This document shows positions 9,080 to 17,535 of a stretch of 64,000 nucleotides of DNA, in pieces. Source of the stretch: Cryobacterium sp. GrIS_2_6 (GTDB lineage Bacteria; Actinomycetota; Actinomycetes; Actinomycetales; Microbacteriaceae). The DNA is taken from the NCBI RefSeq assembly GCF_035984545.1, contig NZ_JAXCHP010000001.1, positions 3,472,001-3,536,000 on the forward strand. The letters are read 5' to 3'. Every line of letters begins with the position of its first letter. Within the stretch, counting starts at the first letter, position 1. Both the position numbers and the translations under genes were made by a program. A model generated the notes under the pieces. The model had not been told where the DNA came from, searched no databases, and worked only from the letters and a program-made list of their open reading frames with translations.

Positions 9080-10197
9080 TGAGCGCGTACGACGCCATCC
9101 TCCTGGCCGGCTTCGGGGGACCGGAGGGCCAGGCCGACGTGATCCCCTTCCTCCGCAACGTCACGGGCGGCCGCGGCATCCCGGAGGAACGCCTCGAAGA
9201 GGTCGCGACCCACTACCGCCACTTCGGCGGCATCAGCCCGATCAACGCCCAGAACCGAGTGCTCCGCGCCGCGCTCGAAGCCGAACTCGACCGCCGCGGC
9301 ATCGACATCCCCGTGCTCTGGGGCAACCGCAACTGGGACCCCTACCTCCGCGACGTCGTCGCCGAGGCCCACACCAACGGCCAGGACCGCCTGCTCGCGA
9401 TCGTGACAAGCGCATACAGTTCGTACTCCGGCTGCCGCCAGTACCGGGAAGACCTCGCGGCGGCGCTCGAGGTCACCGGCCTGACCGGCGTGGTGCACAT
9501 CGACAAGGTCCGCCAGTTCTTCGACCACCCCGGCTTCGTCACCCCCTTCATCGCCGGCGTCAGCAAGGGCCTCGCGGATGTCGCCGCCCAGATCCCCGGC
9601 ATCGACCTCGCCACCGAGGTGGAGATCCTGTTCTCGACGCACTCGATCCCGTCGACGGACGCCGCGAAGAGCGGACCCGCCGAGCGCGGCTTCGGTGAGG
9701 GCGGCGCATACGAGGCCCAGCACCTCGCCGTCGCGCACGCGGTGATGACCGCCGTCGCCGCAGTGGATGCCGCGGCGAGCGAGACCCCGTGGCAGCTCGT
9801 CTTCCAGTCCCGGAGCGGGCCGCCAAGCATGCCGTGGCTCGAGCCCGATATCAACGACGCCATCCGGCTGCTCCCGGCCAGGGGCATCCGCGCCGTCGTG
9901 ATCGTGCCGCTCGGTTTCGTGAGCGACCACATGGAGGTCATGTGGGACCTCGACAACGAGGCGACGGAGACCGCGCGCGAGCAGGGACTGTACTCGGTGC
10001 GCGTACCCACGCCCGGGGTCGACCCTGCATACGTGAGCGGGCTGATCGACCTCGTGGTCGAGCGCCTCGAGGACACGCCGGCAGCCGAACGCCCCGCGAT
10101 GACCCCGCTCGGACCCTGGTACGACGTCTGCCGGCCGGGCTGTTGCGAGAACGTGCGCCTCGGCTTCAAGCCCGCCCTCGCCGGGATCGCGCCGTGA
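9079..10197 (+). CDS. hemH: Ferrochelatase (coproporphyrin III type, CpfC)
   Basis: Inserts Fe2+ into coproporphyrin III. The 372-residue protein starts at GTG 9079 as MSAYDAILLAGFGGPEG, typical of the family, and has the active-site histidine in LFSTHSIPSTDA (about residues 190-201). WDLDNEATETAREQG and the glycine/proline loop before it also fit. Cysteines in YSGCRQYRE and in DVCRPGCCENVR near the C-terminus are placed as expected for the [2Fe-2S] cluster reported in actinobacterial ferrochelatases. It overlaps hemQ by 1 nt and hemC by 4 nt. Confidence 0.95.
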   Translation: MSAYDAILLAGFGGPEGQADVIPFLRNVTGGRGIPEERLEEVATHYRHFGGISPINAQNRVLRAALEAELDRRGIDIPVLWGNRNWDPYLRDVVAEAHTNGQDRLLAIVTSAYSSYSGCRQYREDLAAALEVTGLTGVVHIDKVRQFFDHPGFVTPFIAGVSKGLADVAAQIPGIDLATEVEILFSTHSIPSTDAAKSGPAERGFGEGGAYEAQHLAVAHAVMTAVAAVDAAASETPWQLVFQSRSGPPSMPWLEPDINDAIRLLPARGIRAVVIVPLGFVSDHMEVMWDLDNEATETAREQGLYSVRVPTPGVDPAYVSGLIDLVVERLEDTPAAERPAMTPLGPWYDVCRPGCCENVRLGFKPALAGIAP

Positions 10198-11147
10198 GCA
10201 CGATCAGGATCGGCACCCGGGGGAGCGCCCTCGCCCTCGCCCAGACCCAGGCGGTCGCCAACCGGATCGCAGCAACAGCGGGCACCGACGTCGAGCTCGT
10301 CGTGATCACGACCCACGGCGACACTTCGAAGGAACCCCTCTCCGGCCTCGGCGGGACGGGCGTGTTCGCTAGCGCCCTCCGCGAGGCCCTGCTGAACGGC
10401 GACTGCGACGCGATCGTGCACTCCTTCAAGGACCTGCCGACCGCACTGTACCCCGGCCTCGTCGTCGGCGCCACGCCGCGCCGCGCCGACGCGCGTGACG
10501 TGCTCTGCGCCCGCGACGGACTGACCCTCGAGACCCTCCCAGAGGGCGCCAGGGTCGGCACCGGCTCCCCGCGCCGGGTCGCCCAGCTCCTGAAGGCCCG
10601 GCCGGACCTGTTCGTCGTCGACATCCGCGGCAACGTGGACACCCGGCTCGGCAGGGTCGCCGCAGGCGACCTCGACGCCGTTGTGCTCGCCGCGGCCGGC
10701 CTCAGCAGGCTCGGCCTCCTGAGCGCGGTCGAGGGCGAGTACCTCGAGCTCTCCGACTGGCCGACCGCGCCCGGCCAGGGTTCCCTCGCGATCGAGGTGC
10801 GGGAGGGCAGGCTTGATCGCCCGCTCGGAACCGCGCTCGCCGCGATCAACCATGCGACGAGCCAGGCCACCACGACCGCGGAGCGTCTCGTGCTCGCGCG
10901 ACTCGAGGCCGGATGCGCCGCCCCGATCGGCGCGATGGCGGCGATCGACGACGGCCTGTTGTTCCTGACTGCCACGGTGTACAGTCCTGATGGTGCCCGA
11001 AGTATCGTGAGTTCGCACGCCGCGACGCCCGATTCACATTCCGTCATCCACCTGGTCGAGGCCGCCCAGGACGTCTCCGAGCGTGTGGCCCGTGATCTGA
11101 TCCAAGGCGGGGCTGCCGATTTTGCCCCCATGAAGGTGACTTCTTAA
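10194..11147 (+). CDS. hemC: Hydroxymethylbilane synthase (porphobilinogen deaminase)
   Basis: Polymerises four porphobilinogen molecules to hydroxymethylbilane. The 317-residue protein starts IRIGTRGSALALAQTQ, has the DIVHSFKDLPT-like block (DAIVHSFKDLPTALYPG, residues about 80-96), VGTGSPRRVAQL, and the dipyrromethane-cofactor cysteine in LARLEAGCAAPIGA. The GTG start overlaps the hemH stop (GTGA). It is separated from hemD by 3 nt. Confidence 0.96.
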   Translation: MSTIRIGTRGSALALAQTQAVANRIAATAGTDVELVVITTHGDTSKEPLSGLGGTGVFASALREALLNGDCDAIVHSFKDLPTALYPGLVVGATPRRADARDVLCARDGLTLETLPEGARVGTGSPRRVAQLLKARPDLFVVDIRGNVDTRLGRVAAGDLDAVVLAAAGLSRLGLLSAVEGEYLELSDWPTAPGQGSLAIEVREGRLDRPLGTALAAINHATSQATTTAERLVLARLEAGCAAPIGAMAAIDDGLLFLTATVYSPDGARSIVSSHAATPDSHSVIHLVEAAQDVSERVARDLIQGGAADFAPMKVTS

Positions 11148-11150
11148 GAA

Positions 11151-11942
11151 ATGACCTGGCGCTACAAAACCCTCTCCAATCCCACCAAGCCGCTTGCCGG
11201 CTGGCGCGTCCTCGTCCCGCGCGGCGGCCCGTGGGGCGACCACGTCGCCGCGGACCTCCGCTCGCGCGGTGCGCAGCCGATCGTGGCCCCGATGATCAAT
11301 TTCGCCGCAACCGACAACGCCCCTGCGCTCGACGCGGCGCTCGCCCACCTCGCGGACGGCGACTTCGACTGGATGACGATCACGAGCGCGACGACCGTCG
11401 ATGTGCTTTCCTCGCACCGCGCCGTCGTGGCTCCCGGCACCCGGATCGCCGCCGTCGGCGAGACCACCGCCGCGGCTCTCGTCGCTGCCGGTTATCGCGT
11501 CGACCTCGTCCCCGCCGAGGACAACTCCGCCCGTGGCCTGCTCGCCGAGTGGGAAGCCGCCACCCAGGGTGTCGTGCCCCTGCGCATCCTCACCCTGCGC
11601 TCCGAGATCGCCAAGCCCCTGCTCACCGAGGGCCTGCGCCGGATCGGCCACGAGGTCGAGTCCGTCGTCGCCTATCGCACGATCGGGGTTCCCGTGGACC
11701 CGCGGGTCGTTGCGGACGTCGCGGCCGGCAAGGTGCAGGCGCTCCTGGTCACCTCGGGGAGCGTCGCAGAACAGGTGCAGGAGCAGTTCGGACCGGTCCC
11801 CGAGACAACCCTCGTCGCCTGCATCGGTCCGCGCACCGCCAAGGACGCCGCGGCCGTCGGACTCCGCGTCGACCTCGTCGCGGAGGCGCCCAGCGCCGAG
11901 GCGCTCATCGAGGCCCTCTCGCACTTCGCCGAACTCCGCTAG
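11151..11942 (+). CDS. hemD: Uroporphyrinogen-III synthase
   Basis: Cyclises hydroxymethylbilane with inversion of ring D. HemD is poorly conserved, but the 263-residue length, the two-lobed alternation, DWMTITSATTVDVLSSH, the linker AVGETTAAALVAAGYRVDLVP (residues about 101-121) and the second-lobe VTSGSVAEQ / CIGPRTAKDAAAVGL motifs all fit. The position between hemC and hemB supports the call. No methyltransferase domain is fused, unlike some actinobacterial HemD proteins. Confidence 0.92.
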   Translation: MTWRYKTLSNPTKPLAGWRVLVPRGGPWGDHVAADLRSRGAQPIVAPMINFAATDNAPALDAALAHLADGDFDWMTITSATTVDVLSSHRAVVAPGTRIAAVGETTAAALVAAGYRVDLVPAEDNSARGLLAEWEAATQGVVPLRILTLRSEIAKPLLTEGLRRIGHEVESVVAYRTIGVPVDPRVVADVAAGKVQALLVTSGSVAEQVQEQFGPVPETTLVACIGPRTAKDAAAVGLRVDLVAEAPSAEALIEALSHFAELR

Positions 11943-12006
11943 AGCTTCAACCTTCCCCTCCCTCCCGCTCTCGCGGGGGCTCGAGTGGTGTCTCGGCTGG
12001 CGTGGG

Positions 12007-12012
12007 TAGGGT
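12007..12012 (+). promoter_or_regulatory. -10 box of hemB, leaderless geometry
   Basis: TAGGGT, then the 6-nt spacer AGACAG, then the hemB GTG. The 76-nt hemD-hemB gap therefore probably carries an internal promoter for hemB-hemL. Confidence 0.55.
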
Positions 12013-12018
12013 AGACAG

Positions 12019-13005
12019 GTGATTAGTCCTGTTATTCGGCCGCGGCGGATGCGTTCCACTCCCGCACTTCGCCGGCTCGCCAGTGAAACCCGTCTGCACC
12101 CCGCCGAACTCGTGTTGCCGATGTTCGTCCGCGAAGGGCGGGAGTCGGTGAACATCACCTCCATGCCCGGCGTGGTGCAGCACTCGATCGACAGTGCCCG
12201 CCGGGCCGCAGCCGAGGCCGCCGCCGCAGGCATCGGCGGCGTGATGCTCTTCGGGGTGCCGGATGTGCGCGACGCCATCGGTTCCGGCGCGACCGACCCG
12301 CTGGGGATCCTCAATGTCGCGACCCGGTCCATCGCCGACGAGGTCGGCGACGCGCTCGTCGTGCAGACCGACCTGTGCCTCGACGAATTCACCGACCACG
12401 GCCACTGCGGGGTGCTCGCGCTCGACGGCAGTGTCGACAACGACGCGACCCTCGAGCGGTACAACGAGATGGCGCTGGTCCAGGCCGCCTCCGGTTCCCG
12501 GCTGCTCGGGCTCAGCGGGATGATGGACGGCCAGGTCGCCTCCGTGCGCGCGGCCCTCGACGGTTCGGGATTCCTGGACACCGCCGTCCTCGCATACTCG
12601 GCGAAGTACGCCTCCGCGTTCTACGGTCCGTTCCGCGAGGCCGTGCAGTCGACGCTCACGGGCGACCGGCGCAGCTACCAGCTCGACCCGGCCAACCGCA
12701 GGGAGGGCGTGCGCGAGGCCCTGCTCGACATCGAACAGGGCGCGGACGTCGTGATGGTCAAGCCGGCAGGCAGCTATCTCGATGTGCTCGCAGACGTCGC
12801 GGCCGTGAGTGACGTCCCGGTCTGGGCATACCAGGTGTCCGGCGAGTACGCGATGATCGAGGCGGCCGCTGCCCAGGGCTGGATCGACCGCCGCCGTTCG
12901 ATCGAGGAATCGGTGCTCAGCATCCGCCGGGCAGGCGCAGACGCCGTGCTCACATACTGGGCCGTCGAACTCGCCGCCTGGCTCACCGAAGGAAACCGCA
13001 CGTGA
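12019..13005 (+). CDS. hemB: Delta-aminolevulinic acid dehydratase (porphobilinogen synthase)
   Basis: Condenses two 5-aminolevulinate molecules to porphobilinogen. The 328-residue chain has the N-terminal RRLRxTPALR-type region, the two active-site lysines in [17 protein letters not shown] and [14 protein letters not shown], and [10 protein letters not shown]. The metal site reads [14 protein letters not shown]: the first and third cysteines of the zinc triad are present, but the middle one is Asp. The GTG start follows a leaderless -10 box. It overlaps hemL by 4 nt. Confidence 0.96.
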   Translation: MISPVIRPRRMRSTPALRRLASETRLHPAELVLPMFVREGRESVNITSMPGVVQHSIDSARRAAAEAAAAGIGGVMLFGVPDVRDAIGSGATDPLGILNVATRSIADEVGDALVVQTDLCLDEFTDHGHCGVLALDGSVDNDATLERYNEMALVQAASGSRLLGLSGMMDGQVASVRAALDGSGFLDTAVLAYSAKYASAFYGPFREAVQSTLTGDRRSYQLDPANRREGVREALLDIEQGADVVMVKPAGSYLDVLADVAAVSDVPVWAYQVSGEYAMIEAAAAQGWIDRRRSIEESVLSIRRAGADAVLTYWAVELAAWLTEGNRT

Positions 13006-14336
13006 TGACCCGCAACGACGAGCTGTTCGCCCGCGCCCAGCGCGCCATTCCCGGCGGCGTGAACTCGCCGGTCCGGGCCTTCCGCTCGGTCGGCGGCACC
13101 CCGCTGTTCCTCGTGAAGGCCTCAGGAGCCTACGTCACCGATTCCGACGGCCGCGACTACGTCGACCTCGTCAGCTCCTGGGGGCCCGCGATCCTGGGCC
13201 ACGCGCACCCTGAGGTCGTCCACGCGGTCCAGGCCGCGGCAGCACTCGGCTTGTCCTTCGGTGCGTCCACTCCGGACGAGACCGAACTTGCCGAGCTGAT
13301 CGAGGACCGCGTCTCCGCCGTGGACAAGCTGCGCCTCGTCTCGACCGGCACGGAGGCCACGATGACGGCCATTCGCCTCGCCCGCGGCTTCACCGGTCGC
13401 GAACTCCTGATCAAGTTCGCCGGCCACTACCACGGCCACTCCGACGGACTCCTGGCCCAGGCCGGTTCCGGGCTCGCGACCCTCGCCCTGCCCGGTTCCG
13501 CCGGTGTGACCGCTGCGACTGCGGCGCAGACTCTCGTGCTCCCGTACAACGACCTCGAGGCCGTGCGCGCCGCGTTCGAAGCCCACCCGGGGAGGATTGC
13601 CGCCGTCATCACCGAGGCCGCCGCCGCGAACATGGGCGTCGTCGCGCCAGACCCCGGCTTCAACGCAGCCCTCACCGAGCTCGCGCACTCCTACGGGGCG
13701 ATGCTCATCATCGACGAGGTGCTCACCGGCTTCCGGGTCGGGCCGGCCGGGTACTGGGGCCTCGACAACGCGGGAGAGACTCCCGCTGCGCCGTACAGCC
13801 CCGACCTCTTCACGTTCGGCAAGGTCATCGGTGGCGGCCTGCCCGTCGCGGCCCTCGGTGGACGCGCCGACGTCATGGACTACCTCGCCCCTGCAGGCCC
13901 GGTCTACCAGGCCGGCACCCTGTCCGGGAACCCGGTCGCCGTCGCAGCGGGCATCGCGACCCTGCGCGCCCTCGACGACACCGTCTATCCGCGGCTCGAT
14001 GCGACGGCGCTGCTGCTCTCGAACGCGGTCTCCGCCGCCTTCGCCGCAGAGGGTGTCGCTCACAGCGTGCAGCGGGCGGGCAACCTGTTCAGCTTCGCGT
14101 TCGGGGCGGATGCCGCAGCGCACCCCCCACGGGACTACGCCGCCGTGCAGCGCCAGGAGTCCTTCCGGTACGGCCCGTTCTTCCACGCGATGCTCGACGC
14201 CGGAGTGTCCCTGCCGCCCTCGGTGTTCGAGGCCTGGTTCGTCTCTGCGGCCCACGACGGACAGGCGATCGAGTGGATTCTCGACGCGTTGCCCGCGGCG
14301 GCGAAGGCGGCAGCGGCCGCCGTCGTCCCTGACTGA
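13002..14336 (+). CDS. hemL: Glutamate-1-semialdehyde 2,1-aminomutase
   Basis: PLP-dependent class III aminotransferase-fold enzyme that makes 5-aminolevulinate from the HemA product. The 444-residue protein has [18 protein letters not shown] at the N-terminus, [27 protein letters not shown] with the PLP-contacting Asp, and the Schiff-base lysine in [19 protein letters not shown] (about residue 272). The GTG at 13002 overlaps the hemB stop; ATG at 13005 is one codon later and equally possible. It is the last gene of the haem run. Confidence 0.96.
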   Translation: MMTRNDELFARAQRAIPGGVNSPVRAFRSVGGTPLFLVKASGAYVTDSDGRDYVDLVSSWGPAILGHAHPEVVHAVQAAAALGLSFGASTPDETELAELIEDRVSAVDKLRLVSTGTEATMTAIRLARGFTGRELLIKFAGHYHGHSDGLLAQAGSGLATLALPGSAGVTAATAAQTLVLPYNDLEAVRAAFEAHPGRIAAVITEAAAANMGVVAPDPGFNAALTELAHSYGAMLIIDEVLTGFRVGPAGYWGLDNAGETPAAPYSPDLFTFGKVIGGGLPVAALGGRADVMDYLAPAGPVYQAGTLSGNPVAVAAGIATLRALDDTVYPRLDATALLLSNAVSAAFAAEGVAHSVQRAGNLFSFAFGADAAAHPPRDYAAVQRQESFRYGPFFHAMLDAGVSLPPSVFEAWFVSAAHDGQAIEWILDALPAAAKAAAAAVVPD

Positions 14337-14402
14337 CGGAGCGCACAGTTCCGCGTTACTGCATTGTGAGGTTTCGACAGCGGGAATACCTTCCGAACGG
14401 GG

Positions 14403-14408
14403 CAGACT
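14403..14408 (+). promoter_or_regulatory. -10 box, leaderless geometry
   Basis: CAGACT, then the 6-nt spacer AGGCCT, then the ATG at 14415. Confidence 0.5.
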
Positions 14409-14414
14409 AGGCCT

Positions 14415-14759
14415 ATGGCTTCCTTGCGCGTTCATCCCGATCGGCTCGAGGTACACCTGACGAAGGCGGAGAAGACGCTCGCCTTCCGCCGCGAGGACAT
14501 CGTCGTCGCACGGGACAACATCCGCTCGGTGACGATCACGGACGACCCGTGGATCTGGATCCGCGGGATCCGCGCCCCCGGCCTCGAGGTTCCGCTCGTG
14601 CTCGCGGTCGGCACCTGGAAGTTCCACGGGGGCAAGGACTTCCTCGCGATCAAGCGCCGCCGCCAGGCCGTCGTGATCGACCTCATCGACGAGGACTTCT
14701 CGCGCGTGATCCTCACCACCAACCACGCCCCCGACCTGATCGCCTCGCTCAAGCTGTAG
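14415..14759 (+). CDS. Conserved hypothetical protein, small beta-rich
   Basis: This 114-residue soluble protein has alternating beta-strand-like segments (LEVHLTKAEKTLAF, IRSVTITDDPWIWIRGIRAPG, LAVGTWKFHGGKDFLAIKRR, AVVIDLIDEDFSRVILT), suggesting a PH-like or small barrel fold. No catalytic motif and no signal peptide are visible. It follows hemL by 78 nt with its own leaderless promoter and is convergent with the next gene; both stop codons sit in one hairpin. I recognise the type as a widespread small actinobacterial protein but cannot name a function. Confidence 0.75.
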   Translation: MASLRVHPDRLEVHLTKAEKTLAFRREDIVVARDNIRSVTITDDPWIWIRGIRAPGLEVPLVLAVGTWKFHGGKDFLAIKRRRQAVVIDLIDEDFSRVILTTNHAPDLIASLKL

Positions 14760-14781
14760 CCCGTCGCAGGTCGTGGGCTAC
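14756..14781. terminator. Symmetric hairpin containing both convergent stop codons
   Basis: GTAGCCC (14756-14762) and GGGCTAC (14775-14781) pair perfectly across a 12-nt loop. The TAG of the plus-strand gene (14757-14759) and the TAG of the minus-strand gene (14780-14778) are the paired bases, so one hairpin can serve both transcripts. Confidence 0.5.
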
Positions 14782-15602
14782 GGGCGCACGCCGCTCGTGG
14801 TGACGATCTTCGTCCAGGGCCCCGGCGGCACGTCAGCCGCCTCGACGAACTGCCAGTCGACCGTGTCGTTCTCCCCGTTGATGTCGCTGAAGCGCAGGCA
14901 GCCGTTCAGGGCTGGGGAGATGTCCATGCCCGCTCCGTTGAACTTCTTGTTGGCCGGCCGGGCATCGTCCGCACCGAACACGTAGGCGGCATCATGGTAC
15001 TGGCCGGGCCCGGCGTCCTCGATCTGGCCGTAACAGGTCTGGCCGTTCGAGCGGATGCGCACCCACCGGTTCTTCATCAGGCTGACGGTGTCATCGCCCG
15101 CCGAGCCCGCGTAGGCCGAATGGCCGGCCCACGGTACGACCTGCTCGCGGGTCGCGAACGCCTGGGCGTCGTTTAGGTCGTCGAACGGGAGATCGAGGTA
15201 GAACGGGTTCTCCTTCGGTGCCAGCTGGGTCGGGAAGTAGTCGTTGGCCGCCGTCCGCACCTCGGTCTGGCAGTCGGCCGCCGTTCGGACGCCGTCGCAG
15301 CCGCCATAGCTCGCCATCCACTCCGAGTCATACGTCGAATAGACCTGGCTGCCGTCCGCGGCGTTCGGGTCGAAGATCTCGCCGACCCAGAACGTCGTCG
15401 AAACGATCCCGGTGTGCCAGGGGTACCCGCCCGCGACGGGGGACTGACTGGCCGAGGGGGGAGCTGTGCTCTGGCCGGGTCGCGGAGCGGTCGACACCAC
15501 GATCGTGAGCACGGCCAGGACCGTCAAGCCGATCGCGAGGAGACTGATCAGGAGCGCGCGCCGGCGAGGGGTCCCGCCCGCTGGCTCATCGTCTTCCGGC
15601 AT
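14778..15602 (-). CDS. Membrane-anchored extracellular protein, double-psi-barrel-like
   Basis: This 274-residue protein has a short cytoplasmic head ending in RRR, one transmembrane helix (ALLISLLAIGLTVLAVLTIVV, about residues 15-35), and an extracytoplasmic domain after a Ser/Pro linker. The domain has cysteine pairs (GGCDGVRTAADCQ; NGQTCYGQIED; LNGCLRF). The stretch CYGQIEDAGPGQYHDAAYVFG followed by NGAGMDISPALNGCLRF resembles the aspartate-bearing double-psi barrels of RlpA, expansin and GH45 proteins. This is inference; no catalytic activity can be claimed. It precedes the sugar locus on the same strand, with 148 nt between its start and the glmS stop, and could act on the wall or a polysaccharide. 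Confidence 0.7.
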   Translation of the reverse strand: MPEDDEPAGGTPRRRALLISLLAIGLTVLAVLTIVVSTAPRPGQSTAPPSASQSPVAGGYPWHTGIVSTTFWVGEIFDPNAADGSQVYSTYDSEWMASYGGCDGVRTAADCQTEVRTAANDYFPTQLAPKENPFYLDLPFDDLNDAQAFATREQVVPWAGHSAYAGSAGDDTVSLMKNRWVRIRSNGQTCYGQIEDAGPGQYHDAAYVFGADDARPANKKFNGAGMDISPALNGCLRFSDINGENDTVDWQFVEAADVPPGPWTKIVTTSGVRP

Positions 15603-15750
15603 TCACCCTCCTCCACCACACAGAATGTCCACACCGGGTCGGCAGCCGATGGCGTTGAGATGCTACCCGGCCTCTCGTGCGCTCACGGGTCATCTTCACC
15701 ACCTTCCCAGCGGAACGTCGGCCGGCTCGCACCGGCCACCCCCGCCCCGC

Positions 15751-17535
15751 TCAGTCCACGGTGACCGACTTGGCGAGGTTGCGGGGCTTGTCCGCGTCAA
15801 AGCCGAGCTCGACGGCGAGGCCGAGTGCGAGCATCTGCAGCGGAACGACGGCCGCGAGCGGCCCGCACGGTGCTCCGAGCGACAACGGGACTTCGACGCT
15901 GCTGCCCGGCCGGCCGATCGTGATGATGCGCCCGCCGCGCGCGCGCACCTCGGCGATATTCCCGGCCAGCCGGGGATCGTCGTCGTCGATCACTACGACA
16001 GGGGTGCCCTCCTCGACGAGCGCGAGCGGACCGTGCTTGAGTTCGCCGGCCGGGTAGGCCTCCGCCCAACGGTACGTGATCTCCTTGAGCTTGAGTGCGC
16101 CCTCCGCGGCGTATGCGACACCGGCGCCCCGCCCGAGGAAGAGGAAACCCTTGGCGCCCCGCACCTCCTCGACGAGGGGAGGAATCAGCGCCCGCGCGGC
16201 GGCAGCGGCCTCCGCGAGTTGTTCCGGAATCAGGTACAGGTCGTTGACGAGCCGGTGGGCCCTGGCCACGTCCATCCTGCCGCTCGCGACGAGCGACGAG
16301 ATCACGAGCCCGGTGCCGACCATGACCTGGCAGACGAACGTCTTCGTGGCGGCGACACCGATTTCCGGCCCGGCCGCGCAGCTGAGGACTGCGTCGACCT
16401 TGCGGCCGAGCGTCGAGTGCACGTTGTTGACGAGGGCGAGCACCGGAGAGCCCTCCGGTCCCTCTTCGAGGGCGCGGAGCACGTCCGCGGTCTCGCCAGA
16501 CTGGCTGATCATCACCGTGAGCGTTCCCGGTTCGACGACAGAGCCTGCCGCTTCGCTCGCGACGACGGAGGAGTGGCCGAGCCCGCCGAGCCGGCTGAGT
16601 GTGGAACCGATGACCTCTCCGGCGTTGAGGGAGGTCCCGCACGCGACCACCCGCATCCGGTCGAACCGGGGCAGACCGAGGTCGTTCCAGAGCTCGCCGG
16701 TCGCGATCCGGCCGCCGACCTCGTCGAGCAGGCGGGCCGCGGCCTCCGGCTGCTCCCGGATCTCGGTGGCCATGTGGTCGTCGGCTTCGACGGTCAGCGA
16801 GAACTGCGGCCGCGGCGGTCGCGGGATGGCCATGGGAAGCGGGGTCGGGATCCCGGAGTTGGTCCAGACCAGGTCGTTCGTGACCTCGACGACGTCACCG
16901 TCCGCGAGGATGTGGAAGTCGTCGACCCAGTCGCCGATCGCCGAAATGTCGCTCGCGAGGAAGATTCCCGCTGCGGAACGGGCAGCGAGCAACGGCGAGC
17001 GGTGTGCGGCGGCGACCATGCGCCCTGTCCGCGCGTCGAGGACGACGAGGGCCCACGAACCGGTCAGCTGGGCGACCGCGGCGCTCACCGCTCCGAGCAG
17101 ATCGTCGGAGTCGAGCAGGCGGTCCTCGACGAGGTGGCAGATGACCTCACTGTCGACCTCGGAGGTGAACCGGTGCCCGGCATGCACGAGCTCTGCGCGC
17201 AGCCGGTCCGCGTTGTCGAGGATGCCGTTGTGCACGACGCTCAGGCGGCCCTCGCAGTCCTGGTGAGGGTGCGCGTTCTGCACGCTCACCCCGCCGTGCG
17301 TGGCCCAGCGGGTGTGGCCGATGCCGGTGCCTGCGAGCAAGGGGCCGCCCCAGTCCTCGACGAGCCCGGTCAGGGAGTCGACGCGCGAGACCGTGCGGAA
17401 CACGGCCGTCGTGCCGTCTTCTGCGGACACGGCGATGCCCGCAGAGTCGTAGCCGCGGTACTCGAGGCGTTTGAGTCCCGCGACGAGATAGCCGGGCGCA
17501 GGTTCGATGGCGCGACAGGCGATGATCCCGCACAT
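15751..17535 (-). CDS. glmS: Glutamine--fructose-6-phosphate aminotransferase (isomerising)
   Basis: Makes glucosamine-6-phosphate from fructose-6-phosphate and glutamine, the entry to UDP-GlcNAc. The mature N-terminus starts MCGIIACRAIEP with the catalytic Cys2 of the class II glutaminase domain; RLEYRGYDSAGIAV, GHTRWATHGG and VVHNGI follow. Two SIS domains start near residue 285 (MRVVACGTSLNAGEVIGS) and residue 440 (FLFLGRGAGVAYAAEGALKLKE). The C-terminus NLAKSVTVD is canonical. At 594 residues it is slightly shorter than housekeeping GlmS (about 610), and the usual GIVGYIG start is altered. Its start overlaps the stop of the SDR gene (TGATG), so it may be a pathway-dedicated paralogue. Confidence 0.93.
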   Translation of the reverse strand: MCGIIACRAIEPAPGYLVAGLKRLEYRGYDSAGIAVSAEDGTTAVFRTVSRVDSLTGLVEDWGGPLLAGTGIGHTRWATHGGVSVQNAHPHQDCEGRLSVVHNGILDNADRLRAELVHAGHRFTSEVDSEVICHLVEDRLLDSDDLLGAVSAAVAQLTGSWALVVLDARTGRMVAAAHRSPLLAARSAAGIFLASDISAIGDWVDDFHILADGDVVEVTNDLVWTNSGIPTPLPMAIPRPPRPQFSLTVEADDHMATEIREQPEAAARLLDEVGGRIATGELWNDLGLPRFDRMRVVACGTSLNAGEVIGSTLSRLGGLGHSSVVASEAAGSVVEPGTLTVMISQSGETADVLRALEEGPEGSPVLALVNNVHSTLGRKVDAVLSCAAGPEIGVAATKTFVCQVMVGTGLVISSLVASGRMDVARAHRLVNDLYLIPEQLAEAAAAARALIPPLVEEVRGAKGFLFLGRGAGVAYAAEGALKLKEITYRWAEAYPAGELKHGPLALVEEGTPVVVIDDDDPRLAGNIAEVRARGGRIITIGRPGSSVEVPLSLGAPCGPLAAVVPLQMLALGLAVELGFDADKPRNLAKSVTVD

